64,000 bases of DNA from Affinundibacterium amnicola (GCF_014284275.1 NZ_JACOFU010000009.1:62001-126000); one strand, 5' to 3'. Numbered from the stretch's first letter, positions 55,950 through 64,000 are shown. Notes: a model not told the origin generated them from the letters alone. Translations and numbers: made by a program.

Positions 55950-56282
55950 TTAAGAATTTCTGGGCGCAAACATAATGATCGCCATGCCAAGCAAAGCGAC
56001 ACCGGCGCCAACCATATCCCATATGCTGGGTTTGATACCATCCACCAGCCAAAGCCAGATCAGCGCCACCGCAATATAGACACCACCATACGCAGCGTAC
56101 ACACGACCTGCCGCCGCAGGATGTAAAGATAACAGCCAAGCGAACAATGACAAACAAAGCGCTGCCGGAAGCAGTAGCCATGCAGTCTTGTGTTCTTTTA
56201 GCCAAAGATAAGGAAGATAGCAGCCAAGAATTTCAGCAATCGCGGTGAGGAAAAATAATGCAATGGTTTTTAATTCAAACAT
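55950..56282 (-). CDS. ynfA: YnfA family membrane protein (UPF0060)
   Basis: A 110-residue four-segment membrane protein, the typical size of the UPF0060/YnfA family. Signatures: [46 protein letters not shown] (the family hallmark) and [18 protein letters not shown]. YnfA resembles small multidrug resistance (SMR) transporters and has been linked to efflux in Shigella; its role here is unknown. It stands alone on the minus strand. Confidence 0.92.
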   Translation of the reverse strand: MFELKTIALFFLTAIAEILGCYLPYLWLKEHKTAWLLLPAALCLSLFAWLLSLHPAAAGRVYAAYGGVYIAVALIWLWLVDGIKPSIWDMVGAGVALLGMAIIMFAPRNS

Positions 56283-56327
56283 GGGGTGGATATCTTACCT
56301 TGGTGATGAGTGCTTAGATTTATCGTG

Positions 56328-56933
56328 CTATTCATTCGTACACCACTGTTGTTCGCATGGTTCTCCGTCATTGTTTCCATCCATTTTGGTATTGGGACAA
56401 TTTTTCAAGAAAAATTTCGCTTCTGCGCAAGACGTCATCTGAGAACAGTGGGTTCGCCCATCGCAGCTAAAATTTGCTGGAGATGTGTCGAGGCTTCTGC
56501 GTAGCTCTGTTACAGGTTCTCTTGCAGTTGTTGGCGCTGGTGATGTAGAAGTTTCATTCACAGCAAAATTGTCGACTTTTGTTTGATAATATTGAAAGCC
56601 GAAAACTCCGAGAACAGCAATGATCAGTAACAAGCTTAATCTTGGGAAAGACGGAGTCTTAGATTTTGGTCTTGTTTGTCTTTCTGCATAATAAGTAAAT
56701 TCTTTGCTTGCGAGATTTCCTGTATCGCGTGTTACTTTAATGGCCTGAGGTTTTCCATCTTTTCCCTGACCAAGTTCGTAAGTCAGTTTTTCACCAGTAC
56801 TTGGGCGTGTTCCAGCATGAGACATTGAACTGATATGCACAAATAAATCCATGCCGCCATTTGCTTGCGTAATGAAGCCAAAACCACGGTCATCATTCCA
56901 AGATTTGAGTACACCAGAAAGCCGCATTTGCAT
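56328..56933 (-). CDS. Cold-shock domain protein with membrane segment and Excalibur domain
   Basis: A 201-residue fusion. Residues 3-68 form a cold-shock domain with RNP1 (GFGFIT) and RNP2 (LFVHISSM) for nucleic-acid binding. One membrane segment follows (about 92-109, LSLLLIIAVLGVFGFQYY). The C-terminal part holds the Excalibur Ca2+-binding motif (CAEAKFFLKNCPNTKMDGNNDGEPC, with DxDxDG-like MDGNNDGEPCE). The CSD must face the cytoplasm and Excalibur the periplasm. CSD plus DUF1294 or Excalibur fusions exist in proteobacteria. ATG 56933 is used; a GTG lies one codon earlier and an ATG two codons later. Confidence 0.85.
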   Translation of the reverse strand: MQMRLSGVLKSWNDDRGFGFITQANGGMDLFVHISSMSHAGTRPSTGEKLTYELGQGKDGKPQAIKVTRDTGNLASKEFTYYAERQTRPKSKTPSFPRLSLLLIIAVLGVFGFQYYQTKVDNFAVNETSTSPAPTTAREPVTELRRSLDTSPANFSCDGRTHCSQMTSCAEAKFFLKNCPNTKMDGNNDGEPCEQQWCTNE

Positions 56934-57155
56934 CACCCAGATAAAAAGTAATTTAATCGGATGAAAAGATACCTGATTGCGAAAAAATAGACAAACGTAA
57001 AATGCCTGTGTACTAGAGTTATGAGTCCATCATCGATTATAGTTTATGGGAATGCCTAGGGCAGAGGCTGGATTGCTGATTGAAGCGAACTGATAAACTA
57101 TGCGGCAGAATGCACTCAGTGCATCATTAACCAAATTTAGTGACGAAAGATAATA

Positions 57156-58100
57156 ATGACTTCTGCACGTGATGTATTGACTCCAGCTTCTCTCGCGATG
57201 CTGCAAGTGATCGCCGACAATGGTAGCTTTGCGGCAGCGGCACGTAGTTTGCATATGGTGCCTAGCGCTTTAACTTATCGGGTGCGACAGATTGAAGATG
57301 CTTTAGATGTCTTGTTATTTGATCGTACTTCGCGTCAGGCGAAATTAACGCAGGCTGGTGCCGAGTTATTGCGTGAAGGTCAAAATTTGCTGGCAGAAGT
57401 AGATGCGATTGCAAATCGGGTAAAACGGGTTGCTACTGGTTGGGAACCTCAATTGACGATTGCGGTTGATAGCATCATTGATCGTAGTACGGTGATGGAA
57501 TTGTGTGAGAATTTTTTTAAATTGCATCCACCAACACGTCTAAAACTACGCGGAGAAACTTTGTCAGGAACACTAGAAGCGCTCACTTCTGGGCAAGCAG
57601 ATCTTGCTTTGGGTGCGGTGATGGACGGGAGTGCGAAAACAGGTTTGCAACGTGAGAAATTAGGCACTGTGTATTTTGCCTTTGCAGTCGCACCGCATCA
57701 TCCTTTGGCGCGAGTTGAGCATGCCTTATCTGATCAGCTCATACGCACCCATAGAGCAGTCGCGATTGCAGATAGTGTGCAGCGTGGCACTAGTGTATCG
57801 ATAGGTTTATTGCATGGGCAAGACGTGTTCACGGTCGCCGATTTGCCTTCTAAATTAGACGCACAGGTGCGAGGATTGGGTGTTGGTTTTCTACCTACAT
57901 GTGTTGCGCAGTCGTATATCGATAGCGGGCGTTTGGTGGAAAAACAAGTGGAAAGAGCGCAGCAGCAGGTGCAAAGCTATTACGTCTGGCGTCAAACGAA
58001 AGCCTCGCAACAAGGCCGTGCTTTGCAATGGTGGCTAGATCAATTGCAATCACCCGTGACGCGCGCAGCCTTGCTGGGACAACGTGCACGTTTGCCCTAA
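57156..58100 (+). CDS. LysR family transcriptional regulator
   Basis: A 314-residue LTTR with HTH NGSFAAAARSLHMVPSALTYRVRQIEDALDVLLF, which has the MVPSALTYRVRQIE form found in YhaJ/AllS-like regulators. Its effector domain starts about residue 93. It is divergent from the cold-shock fusion gene (about 220 bp) and 156 bp before the antiporter gene, so no target is certain. The ATG has gaaag upstream. Confidence 0.9.
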   Translation: MTSARDVLTPASLAMLQVIADNGSFAAAARSLHMVPSALTYRVRQIEDALDVLLFDRTSRQAKLTQAGAELLREGQNLLAEVDAIANRVKRVATGWEPQLTIAVDSIIDRSTVMELCENFFKLHPPTRLKLRGETLSGTLEALTSGQADLALGAVMDGSAKTGLQREKLGTVYFAFAVAPHHPLARVEHALSDQLIRTHRAVAIADSVQRGTSVSIGLLHGQDVFTVADLPSKLDAQVRGLGVGFLPTCVAQSYIDSGRLVEKQVERAQQQVQSYYVWRQTKASQQGRALQWWLDQLQSPVTRAALLGQRARLP

Positions 58101-58160
58101 GCTGGGTTTGCGATGCTTGTGCAATCCCGGATTTGATGTAACATCGTTTGTGCCATTCAT

Positions 58161-58243
58161 GGGCGGTCGGTTACAATGTTGGTGGGTGCTCACCAATACT
58201 GGTGCAGCAGGTTGTAGCGACGGTCGGGCCGCCTCGCTTTTTT
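58161..58243 (+). promoter_or_regulatory. Structured leader of the antiporter gene, candidate cation riboswitch
   Basis: Nested helices are visible: ggcgg (58162-58166) with ccgcc (58229-58233); gttacaa (about 58170-58176) with ttgtag (about 58212-58217); and ttggtg/caccaa closing a hairpin. The 3' half can instead form agcga..tcgct directly followed by tttttt (58238-58243), an intrinsic terminator that competes with the outer helix for ccgcc. This is the layout of a transcriptional riboswitch. It lies directly before a Na+/H+ antiporter gene. It recalls the nhaA-I motif (reported to sense Li+), but this is from memory and needs a covariance model. Confidence 0.6.
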
Positions 58244-58256
58244 AACTACACTACCC

Positions 58257-59516
58257 ATGCCTACTATTTCTATTGAGCTGATTGCAGCTATCCTTTTCGC
58301 TGTCGCCTTAATCCACACTTTCGCAGCGAAGCAATTTGAGCGTTTATCGCATCGTTATCCGCGTCATGCTGGTTTGTTTCATTTGCTGGGTGAAGTCGAG
58401 ATTGTGTTTGGCTTTTGGGCGATCATCTTGATCTTTACCATGGCCTTTGTCAGCGGTGGTGATCAGGCGCTGGCGTATGCCGAATCGCGTCAATACACAG
58501 AACCTTTATTTGTGTTTGTGGTGATGGTGGTCGCCGCTTCGCGTCCTATTTTGCAGTTGGTGCTTGCCAGCGTCAATTTGATGACAAAAGTGATTCCGAT
58601 TCGTCAGCCCTTAGTTAGCGCATGGCTTGGTTTGGCAGCCGTTCCTTTGCTTGGTTCTGCAATTACAGAACCGGCCGCGATGACGATAGCCGCTTTGATG
58701 TTGGCGCCGCAAATTTTTCGTGCCGAAGTACCTGAACGCGTGAAGTATTTTGCTTTGGGTGTTTTGTTTGTGAACATTTCGATAGGCGGCACCTTAACTT
58801 CGTTTGCCGCACCGCCAGTACTGATGGTGGCTGCGACCTGGAATTGGGATTCCGCATTCATGTTTGCGACTTTCGGCTGGAAGGCGGCAATTGCGGTACT
58901 GATTAACGCTAGTATCGCCGTGTTCGTGCTACGTCGTCATTTGCCCCACCAGAGCGCTACGGTATCGGGGCCAGCACTGGCTGGCATTCCTATCAGTTTG
59001 ACTATCGTGCATCTGTTGTTTTTAGCCGGGGTTGTCATTCTGGCGCATCATCCTGTGGCTTTTCTTGGTCTTTTTTTGATGTTTTTGGGGATTACGCAAG
59101 CCTATGAACGTCATCAAAATCCTCTGATCATTAAAGAAGCTTTATTAGTCGCCTTTTTCTTGGCAGGTCTGGTGGTACTAGGTGGTTTGCAACAATGGTG
59201 GTTGCAGCCATTGGTATCGACAATGTCGCCTAAAGTACTCTTCTTTGGGGCAACTGCATTGACGGCGATTACCGATAATGCCGCCTTGACTTATCTAGGG
59301 TCTTTGATTGTTGGTATATCAGAGGAGGCCAAATACAGTCTGGTCGCAGGAGCTGTTGCTGGCGGTGGTTTGACTGTGATTGCGAATGCGCCGAACCCTG
59401 CTGGCGTTGCTTTGCTCAAGCGTGGATTTGCTGATGAATCTATTGGTGCAGGTGGCCTGTTGTTGGGGGCATTATTGCCGACCTTAGTGGCGATTCTTGC
59501 GTTGATGTATCTGTAA
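58257..59516 (+). CDS. Putative Na+/H+ antiporter
   Basis: A 419-residue membrane protein with about 11 segments, of the Na_H_antiport_3-like family (ArsB/NhaD superfamily in the IT clan). Typical stretches: HLLGEVEIVFGFWAIIL, ITEPAAMTIAALMLAPQIF, GTLTSFAAPPVLMVAATW and ALTAITDNAALTYLGSLI (charged TDNA motif in a re-entrant helix). It likely exports Na+ or Li+ against protons. The ATG at 58257 has no ribosome-binding site, only ctaccc. The preceding structured leader would control it in response to a ligand, probably a monovalent cation. Confidence 0.85.
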   Translation: MPTISIELIAAILFAVALIHTFAAKQFERLSHRYPRHAGLFHLLGEVEIVFGFWAIILIFTMAFVSGGDQALAYAESRQYTEPLFVFVVMVVAASRPILQLVLASVNLMTKVIPIRQPLVSAWLGLAAVPLLGSAITEPAAMTIAALMLAPQIFRAEVPERVKYFALGVLFVNISIGGTLTSFAAPPVLMVAATWNWDSAFMFATFGWKAAIAVLINASIAVFVLRRHLPHQSATVSGPALAGIPISLTIVHLLFLAGVVILAHHPVAFLGLFLMFLGITQAYERHQNPLIIKEALLVAFFLAGLVVLGGLQQWWLQPLVSTMSPKVLFFGATALTAITDNAALTYLGSLIVGISEEAKYSLVAGAVAGGGLTVIANAPNPAGVALLKRGFADESIGAGGLLLGALLPTLVAILALMYL

Positions 59517-59541
59517 AATCGGGACAGTAATCGCCGATTTT
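59515..59541. terminator. Bidirectional terminator between convergent genes
   Basis: aaaatcgg (59515-59522) and ccgatttt (59534-59541) form an 8-bp stem overlapping the antiporter stop region, with A/T runs suiting both strands. A second hairpin (ggcaggaaa/tttcctgcc, 59545-59553 and 59569-59577) follows. Confidence 0.55.
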
Positions 59542-59601
59542 CGTGGCAGGAAAGTGACGACGCACAGTTTTCCTGCCCGATATCTTTTACTTGAACATTG
59601 A

Positions 59602-60525
59602 TCAGTTTGATCTAACAGGCAAATGAACCCCTGCCATCATGCAGCGTACCGATCCGCCTGCAAGTTCTATCGTCGGTATCGATAGCGGCAATAAATCCAC
59701 GTGTTGTTCTAACTGCTGTTGTTGTCTTGCGGTGAGACATTTGAATGCGCGTTCGGACAGCGCCAATATTTTCCCGTTGTTTCCTTGTACTTCTAGCGCA
59801 TTCGCTGCGAAGTTTTGAATTTGATTCGTACTAAGTTGGATGATGTCTTTTCCTGATTCTGTTAGACGCTTTATTAGCAGAGTTCGTTCGGATTCCTCGC
59901 GGATATTATCTGTGCCTATCAGCACAAATTCGGTGCCGATGCTCAGCATCACATTGGTATGATAAATCGCGATATTTTCCTTTGAATAAGAGTGAAAACA
60001 GTAGGGCTGATAATCGATTTGTGCACATAGATTTTGCAGTGGCGCCAAACAAGTGCGCGCTGCTAGCGAGGCATAGGCGATTCGCTGTGCATGGTCGAAT
60101 ACGATAGAGCCTGTACCTTCTAAAAATTGATCTGCTTCCTGAAAATGACGCAGATCGATGACTTGGCTGACTTGAAAATCTTGATGTAAAAAATCCAAAA
60201 TATCTTGCCGCACTTCACGTTGTCGGTTGTGACAGCGCATAGGATAGATAAACACTTTGCCATCGTGATGTGTAGAAAACCAGTTATTCGGAAATACCGA
60301 ATCTGGAGTGTCATTGACGCCGATGTCTTCGAATAAATGTACCAGAACGCCAGCATCGCGTAGTCGTTGCACCGCGATGCTCACTTCTAGGTAAGCTAAT
60401 TTCGCCAGCGCTGTTGTGTTGAGCGTACTGTGCTGTTGGAATGCATTGTCGCGCATGGTTTCTTGATTCGAATAGAAACGATGCGGCCTGATCATGATGA
60501 TGGCTGTGGGTGTTTGTGCGAGCAT
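59602..60525 (-). CDS. ctlX: Citrulline utilization hydrolase CtlX-type amidinohydrolase
   Basis: A 307-residue pentein-fold guanidine-modifying hydrolase (arginine deiminase superfamily). Motifs: the Asp/Asn region DTPDSVFPNNWFSTH near the N-terminal end, EGTGSIVFDH, YHTNVMLSIG with the catalytic His, and the catalytic Cys in GGSVRCMMAGVHLP near the C-terminus. CtlX proteins have been tied to citrulline breakdown. It is divergent from an Lrp/AsnC-type regulator, which fits amino acid control. The intergenic gap between them is enlarged by repeat copy C. Confidence 0.88.
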   Translation of the reverse strand: MLAQTPTAIIMIRPHRFYSNQETMRDNAFQQHSTLNTTALAKLAYLEVSIAVQRLRDAGVLVHLFEDIGVNDTPDSVFPNNWFSTHHDGKVFIYPMRCHNRQREVRQDILDFLHQDFQVSQVIDLRHFQEADQFLEGTGSIVFDHAQRIAYASLAARTCLAPLQNLCAQIDYQPYCFHSYSKENIAIYHTNVMLSIGTEFVLIGTDNIREESERTLLIKRLTESGKDIIQLSTNQIQNFAANALEVQGNNGKILALSERAFKCLTARQQQQLEQHVDLLPLSIPTIELAGGSVRCMMAGVHLPVRSN

Positions 60526-60701
60526 GGACTAGACCTTTCAAGTTATTCATTCGCCTTGATGAGAAGTCCATGATTGTCGTTTTTCTGATGATCAGAGAGA
60601 AGTTGGCAAACTGTCTGTTTTATGTCGATAGTGAGACAAAGTGCAGCCAGAATATCGCAGTTTGCTTTGCTGGGGATTGTTCTTCTTCCAGCGATATCTT
60701 A

Positions 60702-60966
60702 GGGTCTGTTAACATTTAAATTGGAGTGCGAATGCGGAAAAACTGGCACAGGGTTAGGCTATCGCTGAAGGAAAGCATTTTTACAAAGATGCTTCGTTGC
60801 GTCAGCGAGCAGCATCTGCTCGAAATCCTGACTTCAACGTCAAGGCGCGCCGCAGCGAATTTTAACTGCGGCACTGTAAGCGACTTGCAACAACGCCATG
60901 TGCCCGTTTTACCCATTCCCACCTTTGGGTTTGAACGCATCTCCCGATTTAAATGTTAGTAGACCC
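60702..60966. repeat. TA-flanked structured repeat, copy C (265 bp, diverged ends)
   Basis: It starts gggtctgttaacatttaaat and ends atttaaatgttagtagaccc, an inverted pair with two mismatches, flanked by TA on both sides (60700-60701, 60967-60968). The ends differ from copies A and B, but the core (cacaggg.taggctatcgctg ... cactgtaagcgacttgcaacaacgcc) is nearly identical to copy B, including the two-hairpin block. It lies between ctlX and the Lrp-type gene and makes up over half of their 493-bp intergenic gap. Confidence 0.85.
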
Positions 60967-61018
60967 TATGCTTGAATACTTGTGATAGTTTTGCTCCACT
61001 TTGAGAAGACGAATTTTT

Positions 61019-61441
61019 ATGGATGATATAGATCAGCAATTGTTAAGCCTGTTGCGCGAAAATGCGCGTATGCCGATTTTGAGTTTGGCAAAAAAATTGC
61101 GGCTGTCGCGCACCACAATACAAAAGCGTGTCGACAAATTAGAACAGAGCGGTGTGATTTTGGGATACAGCGTAAGAGTCAAACCGGATGCCGTACAGCA
61201 TCAAATACGTGCAATGATGAATATCGCGATTGAAGGTAATAGCGCAATGGCAGTTCACCTAGCTTTGCGTACCATGCCGCAAGTCCAGAGTTTGTACACT
61301 ACGAACGGCAAGTGGGATGTGATTGCTGAAATTCGTGCAGATTCTTTAGAAGTGCTCAATTTGATCTTAGGGAGAATCCGCGCTGTACCCGGCATTTCCG
61401 GCTCTGAGACCAATATTCTTTTGGGCATCTTGAAGATGTAG
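61019..61441 (+). CDS. Lrp/AsnC family transcriptional regulator
   Basis: A 140-residue protein with N-terminal AsnC HTH (DDIDQQLLSLLRENARMPILSLAKKLRLSRTTIQKRVDKLEQ) and C-terminal RAM/ligand-binding domain (VQSLYTTNGKWDVIAEIRAD). The AsnC group senses amino acids. It is divergent from ctlX, its likely target. ATG 61019 is used over the upstream 61001 ATG as it gives the usual MDDIDQQ opening. Copy C of the repeat ends 52 bp before this ATG. Confidence 0.88.
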   Translation: MDDIDQQLLSLLRENARMPILSLAKKLRLSRTTIQKRVDKLEQSGVILGYSVRVKPDAVQHQIRAMMNIAIEGNSAMAVHLALRTMPQVQSLYTTNGKWDVIAEIRADSLEVLNLILGRIRAVPGISGSETNILLGILKM

Positions 61442-61497
61442 ATTGAAGCTAAGTTGTTTCAGAATTTAAATCTATGAAGCGGGGTTCGTAAGTCGAA

Positions 61498-62091
61498 TCA
61501 ATCGGATTCTTTTAAACCTGCCCACCGTGGCGCCAGTTGATGTTCGATTTGAAATAGATCCAGCACTCTGGCTAGGCTGTGATCAACCATGTCTTCGATA
61601 CTTGCCGGGCGATGATAAAAATTCGGTAGTGGCGGGAACACAATCCCCCCCATTTCTGTCACTGCCGTCATATTCCGTAAATGCGCTAGATTAAAGGGTG
61701 TTTCTCTTACCATTAAGACTAATCTACGGCGCTCTTTCAAGACCACATCAGCAGCGCGGGTAATCAAGTTGTCGGCAAAACCATGTGCCACCGCAGCCAA
61801 AGTTTTCATTGAGCATGGCGCGATAATCATGCCATCTGATTGAAATGAACCACTGGCTATCGTCGCGCCGACATCGCGTACTGAATGCACAACATCTGCC
61901 ATCGCTTCAATGTCTTTGCGTTTGAGGTCGAGCTCTTGATGGATGTTCAGTACACCTGCATCGGATATCAACAGGTGACTTTGTATGCTGGGGATGTCGC
62001 GTAAGTGTTGCAATAGACGGACGCCATAAATGGCGCCAGTCGCTCCGGTAATGGCAATGATGATGCGTTTCGGTGCGACTGGATTTGACAT
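61498..62091 (-). CDS. ubiX: Flavin prenyltransferase UbiX
   Basis: A 197-residue flavoprotein that makes prenylated FMN for the UbiD decarboxylase in ubiquinone synthesis. Motifs: IITGATGAIYGVRLL-like (IAITGATGAIYGVRLL) N-terminal loop, DGMIIAPCSMKTLAAVAHG and LVLMVRETPFNLAHLRNM, all matching UbiX/Pad1. It is 7 bp downstream of grxD on the same strand, a conserved pairing in Burkholderiales. Confidence 0.94.
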   Translation of the reverse strand: MSNPVAPKRIIIAITGATGAIYGVRLLQHLRDIPSIQSHLLISDAGVLNIHQELDLKRKDIEAMADVVHSVRDVGATIASGSFQSDGMIIAPCSMKTLAAVAHGFADNLITRAADVVLKERRRLVLMVRETPFNLAHLRNMTAVTEMGGIVFPPLPNFYHRPASIEDMVDHSLARVLDLFQIEHQLAPRWAGLKESD

Positions 62092-62098
62092 CGCTAAA

Positions 62099-62410
62099 TC
62101 AGCCTTTGATCAAAGCTTGTAATTCGCCGCTTTCAAACATTTCATTCATGATGTCAGAGCCACCGATGAATTCGCCATTGATATACAACTGTGGAATCGT
62201 TGGCCAGTTAGCGTAGTCTTTGATGCCTTGGCGGACAACTGGGTCTTCCAACACATTAATCGTGACCAGATTTTCTGCACCACTTGCTTTTAATATTTGA
62301 ATCGCACGACCAGAAAAACCGCACTGTGGGAACTGCGCTGTGCCTTTCATAAAAAGCACAACAGGATTGGTTGTGACGGTTTCTTTGATCCAGACTTGAA
62401 CGTCGCTCAT
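62099..62410 (-). CDS. grxD: Monothiol glutaredoxin Grx4 type
   Basis: A 103-residue monothiol glutaredoxin with active site FPQCGFSGRA (CGFS), glutathione contacts WPTIPQLYING and GGSDIMNEM. CGFS glutaredoxins bind and pass [2Fe-2S] clusters, often with BolA. Its length is typical. It is the first gene of the two-gene unit with ubiX; its ATG has gaaaggaa-like ribosome-binding site. Confidence 0.95.
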   Translation of the reverse strand: MSDVQVWIKETVTTNPVVLFMKGTAQFPQCGFSGRAIQILKASGAENLVTINVLEDPVVRQGIKDYANWPTIPQLYINGEFIGGSDIMNEMFESGELQALIKG

Positions 62411-62692
62411 GATGTTTCCTTCAATGATAAAAATCGATGGTGTGCATTATAAAGGAAACTGCGTAAAGATTTTGGCGGCAGAGGAACTAGTTAATGCGGC
62501 ATGGTGTGATGCTCTTTCTATAAGATCATTTGGCTTTCACAAGGTTTATCGCTAATACGAAGCTTTTTTGCCATTTCATTCGCGCCATGTAAGCACCATT
62601 CGCGCCGCCATTGCATGTGCTAGTCGCAAATTATCCCGCCAGCAAATTCCTCCACTTAGGATGCAATCCTACTTAATCAATTGGGAGGTTTT

Positions 62693-63118
62693 ATGAACAC
62701 ATTAGCATCTTTAGCAAGTTTGTCAGCACTGAGCCTGAGCTTGGTTTGTGGTGCCGCACAAGCGGGGGAATTGCACGTTGAGGTTAAAGGCTTAACTGAA
62801 ATTAAGGGCGATTTGATGGTCGCTGTGTTTAATCAAAAAGGGCAATGGTTGAAACAAGCCTCCGTCAATAGAAAACTTGGTGTGACGCAAGCAGTTTTGA
62901 GTGTGCAGTTTGATAATTTACCTGAGGGTGAGTACGCTGTGTCGGTATTTCATGATCTCAATAGTAATGGCAAGCTAGACAGTAATGCGGTAGGGATGCC
63001 AACCGAACCGTACGGCTTTAGCAATAATGCCGCTGGCAACTTTGGCCCACCGTCTTTTGATGCTGCAAAAATTAAATTAGATCAATCAAAAACTGCGATC
63101 AGCATTCGCGTCAACTAG
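62693..63118 (+). CDS. DUF2141 domain exported protein
   Basis: A 141-residue protein with signal peptide (MNTLASLASLSALSLSLVCGAAQA|GE) followed by a DUF2141 domain (LHVEVKGLTEIKGDLMVAVFNQKGQW, YAVSVFHDLNSNGKLDSNAVGMPTEPYGFSNN). The DLNSNGKLD loop resembles a Ca2+-binding DxDxDG-type site and is the DUF2141 hallmark (HDxNxNGKLD). ATG 62693 has gggagg upstream; a TTG at 62681 is part of that site. It lies 15 bp before the carotenoid oxygenase gene; DUF2141 genes often accompany carotenoid or retinoid genes. Confidence 0.88.
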   Translation: MNTLASLASLSALSLSLVCGAAQAGELHVEVKGLTEIKGDLMVAVFNQKGQWLKQASVNRKLGVTQAVLSVQFDNLPEGEYAVSVFHDLNSNGKLDSNAVGMPTEPYGFSNNAAGNFGPPSFDAAKIKLDQSKTAISIRVN

Positions 63119-63133
63119 GCTAGGAGCATCGTC

Positions 63134-64000
63134 ATGAATCGTCGTCACTTCTTCCAGTCTTTAGGTGTTGCTGCTTCTAGTTTTGCTTTACCAGCTTGGG
63201 CCACACAAACTGGTTTAACGCAAGCAGGCACATCCAATAAATTTGCGCCACTATTTCAGGCTAATCCTAAACTCACTTGTTTGCGCGGTTACCGCGGTCA
63301 AGATGTTAGTTGCGATAAAGCTTGGGTGGAAGGGAAAATTCCCGCCGATTTACGCGGTGATTTTTTTCGTAATGGGCCGGGGTTATTTGAACGCGGAGGT
63401 CAGCGTTATCATCACTGGTTTGACGGCGATGGCATGGTGCACGCATGGCGATTTAGCGATCAAGGCGTGTCGCACCAGGCGCGTTTTGTACAGACAAAAA
63501 AATTCGCGGCTGAACAACAAGCAGGCGAATTTTTGGTACCTGCTTTTGGCACGGCGATAGAACCGAAAATTCCTTTGCGTTCATCCGATACCATGAACAC
63601 AGCCAACACCAATGTGATCAAGATGGATGGTCGTTTGCTGGCATTGTGGGAAGGTGGTTCTGCACACGGGATGGATGCGACTAGTCTGCAAACGCAGGGC
63701 ATGGTGTCGTGGTCACCTGAATTGGCTGGCATGCCATTTTCTGCCCATCCAAAAGTGGAAGCGGACGGCACCATGTGGAACTTCGGCACGATGCTGGATA
63801 AAGTCGTGATGTATCAGTTTTCACCGCAAGGAAAACTGGTGAAGCATCATGTGATGAAATGCCCACGATCAGCAATGGTGCATGATTTTGTGGTGTCGCA
63901 AAAACACTTGATCTTTATATTTTCTCCAATCGCATTGAATATGGATTTGCTGCATTCAGGGCGCAGCATGGTGAATTCTATGGAGTGGAAAGGCAATGAA
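63134..64000 (+). CDS. Carotenoid oxygenase family protein (3' truncated by window)
   Basis: 289 codons are visible and the frame is open to the window's end. The N-terminus has a twin-arginine signal (NRRHFFQSLGVAASSFAL, cleavage near PAWA), indicating export in folded form. FRNGPGLFERGGQRYHHWFDGDGMVHAW is the hallmark of carotenoid cleavage oxygenases (RPE65/CCD family), with the first His ligands beginning near AHPKVEADGTMWNFG and MVHDFVVSQKHL. Family enzymes use Fe(II) bound by four His to cut carotenoids or stilbenes. ATG 63134 has taggag upstream. Only about 60 % of the usual length is present. Confidence 0.9.
   Translation, partial: MNRRHFFQSLGVAASSFALPAWATQTGLTQAGTSNKFAPLFQANPKLTCLRGYRGQDVSCDKAWVEGKIPADLRGDFFRNGPGLFERGGQRYHHWFDGDGMVHAWRFSDQGVSHQARFVQTKKFAAEQQAGEFLVPAFGTAIEPKIPLRSSDTMNTANTNVIKMDGRLLALWEGGSAHGMDATSLQTQGMVSWSPELAGMPFSAHPKVEADGTMWNFGTMLDKVVMYQFSPQGKLVKHHVMKCPRSAMVHDFVVSQKHLIFIFSPIALNMDLLHSGRSMVNSMEWKGNE

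Noticed and set aside
63243-63560. Plus-strand ORF of 105 codons near the window end
   Set aside because: It lies in another frame of the carotenoid oxygenase gene, whose own frame is open from 63134 to the end with clear family motifs.

Overview
The window looks like a chromosomal segment of a betaproteobacterium, probably an Oxalobacteraceae-type member of the Burkholderiales. The reasons are an fdsGBACD-type soluble NAD-dependent formate dehydrogenase operon, katG, an AcoR-type sigma-54 regulator beside an ExaC/AcoD-type aldehyde dehydrogenase, many LysR/Lrp regulators, and moderate GC. This placement is inferred from gene content only. No rRNA, tRNA, prophage, CRISPR array or full-length insertion sequence was recognised.

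Layout. 1-2.8 kb: end of a CocE/NonD hydrolase, a 150-bp MITE-like element, a VOC gene behind a near-consensus LexA box, a YjaB-like acetyltransferase and a small anchored protein. 3-5.2 kb: divergent MFS exporter and LysR gene. 5.2-11.4 kb (minus): fdsG-fdsB-fdsA-fdhD-fdsD, with a 15-codon leader ORF whose stop overlaps the fdsG start. 11.4-12.9 kb: dispersed palindromic repeats, then a methionine aminopeptidase overlapping a ParD-like gene. 13.1-14.9 kb: a small integron-type cassette cluster (attI-like edge, three cassettes, two attC-like sites, no integrase). 15-20.7 kb: small membrane protein, methyltransferase, HD-GYP response regulator and an MHYT hybrid kinase overlapping it.

21-37 kb is the most coherent block. 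It holds a possible terminated non-coding transcript, uridine kinase, ribokinase-family kinase, a BmpA-type nucleoside ABC importer (binding protein, double ATPase, two permeases), nucleoside hydrolase and a 2OG-Fe(II) oxygenase. These are followed by a TonB-dependent receptor and three exported enzymes: a 5'-nucleotidase lipoprotein, an S1/P1-type nuclease and an adenosine deaminase. Read together, nucleic acid or nucleotides would be cut, dephosphorylated and deaminated outside the cytoplasm, imported as nucleosides, hydrolysed and re-phosphorylated.

37-50 kb: a GGDEF/EAL protein with a degenerate GGDEF motif, DUF779 plus aldehyde dehydrogenase with a predicted sigma-54 promoter and divergent AcoR-like activator, a small HTH protein, and an acyl-CoA dehydrogenase/phosphotransferase/histidine phosphatase/SDR cluster with divergent LysR. 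50-64 kb: katG; a Stealth-family sugar-phosphate transferase gene broken by a repeat; pirin, DoxX and YnfA genes; a cold-shock/Excalibur fusion; LysR; a structured leader (cation-riboswitch candidate) before a Na+/H+ antiporter; CtlX and Lrp; UbiX and GrxD; and a DUF2141 gene with the start of a carotenoid oxygenase.

Three related TA-flanked non-coding elements (50046-50311, 53712-54057, 60702-60966) share a structured core but have two kinds of terminal inverted repeat. One interrupts the Stealth gene so cleanly that removing it with one TA restores the frame. This repeat family, the cassette cluster, the antiporter leader and the nucleic-acid scavenging block are the items most worth a second look.
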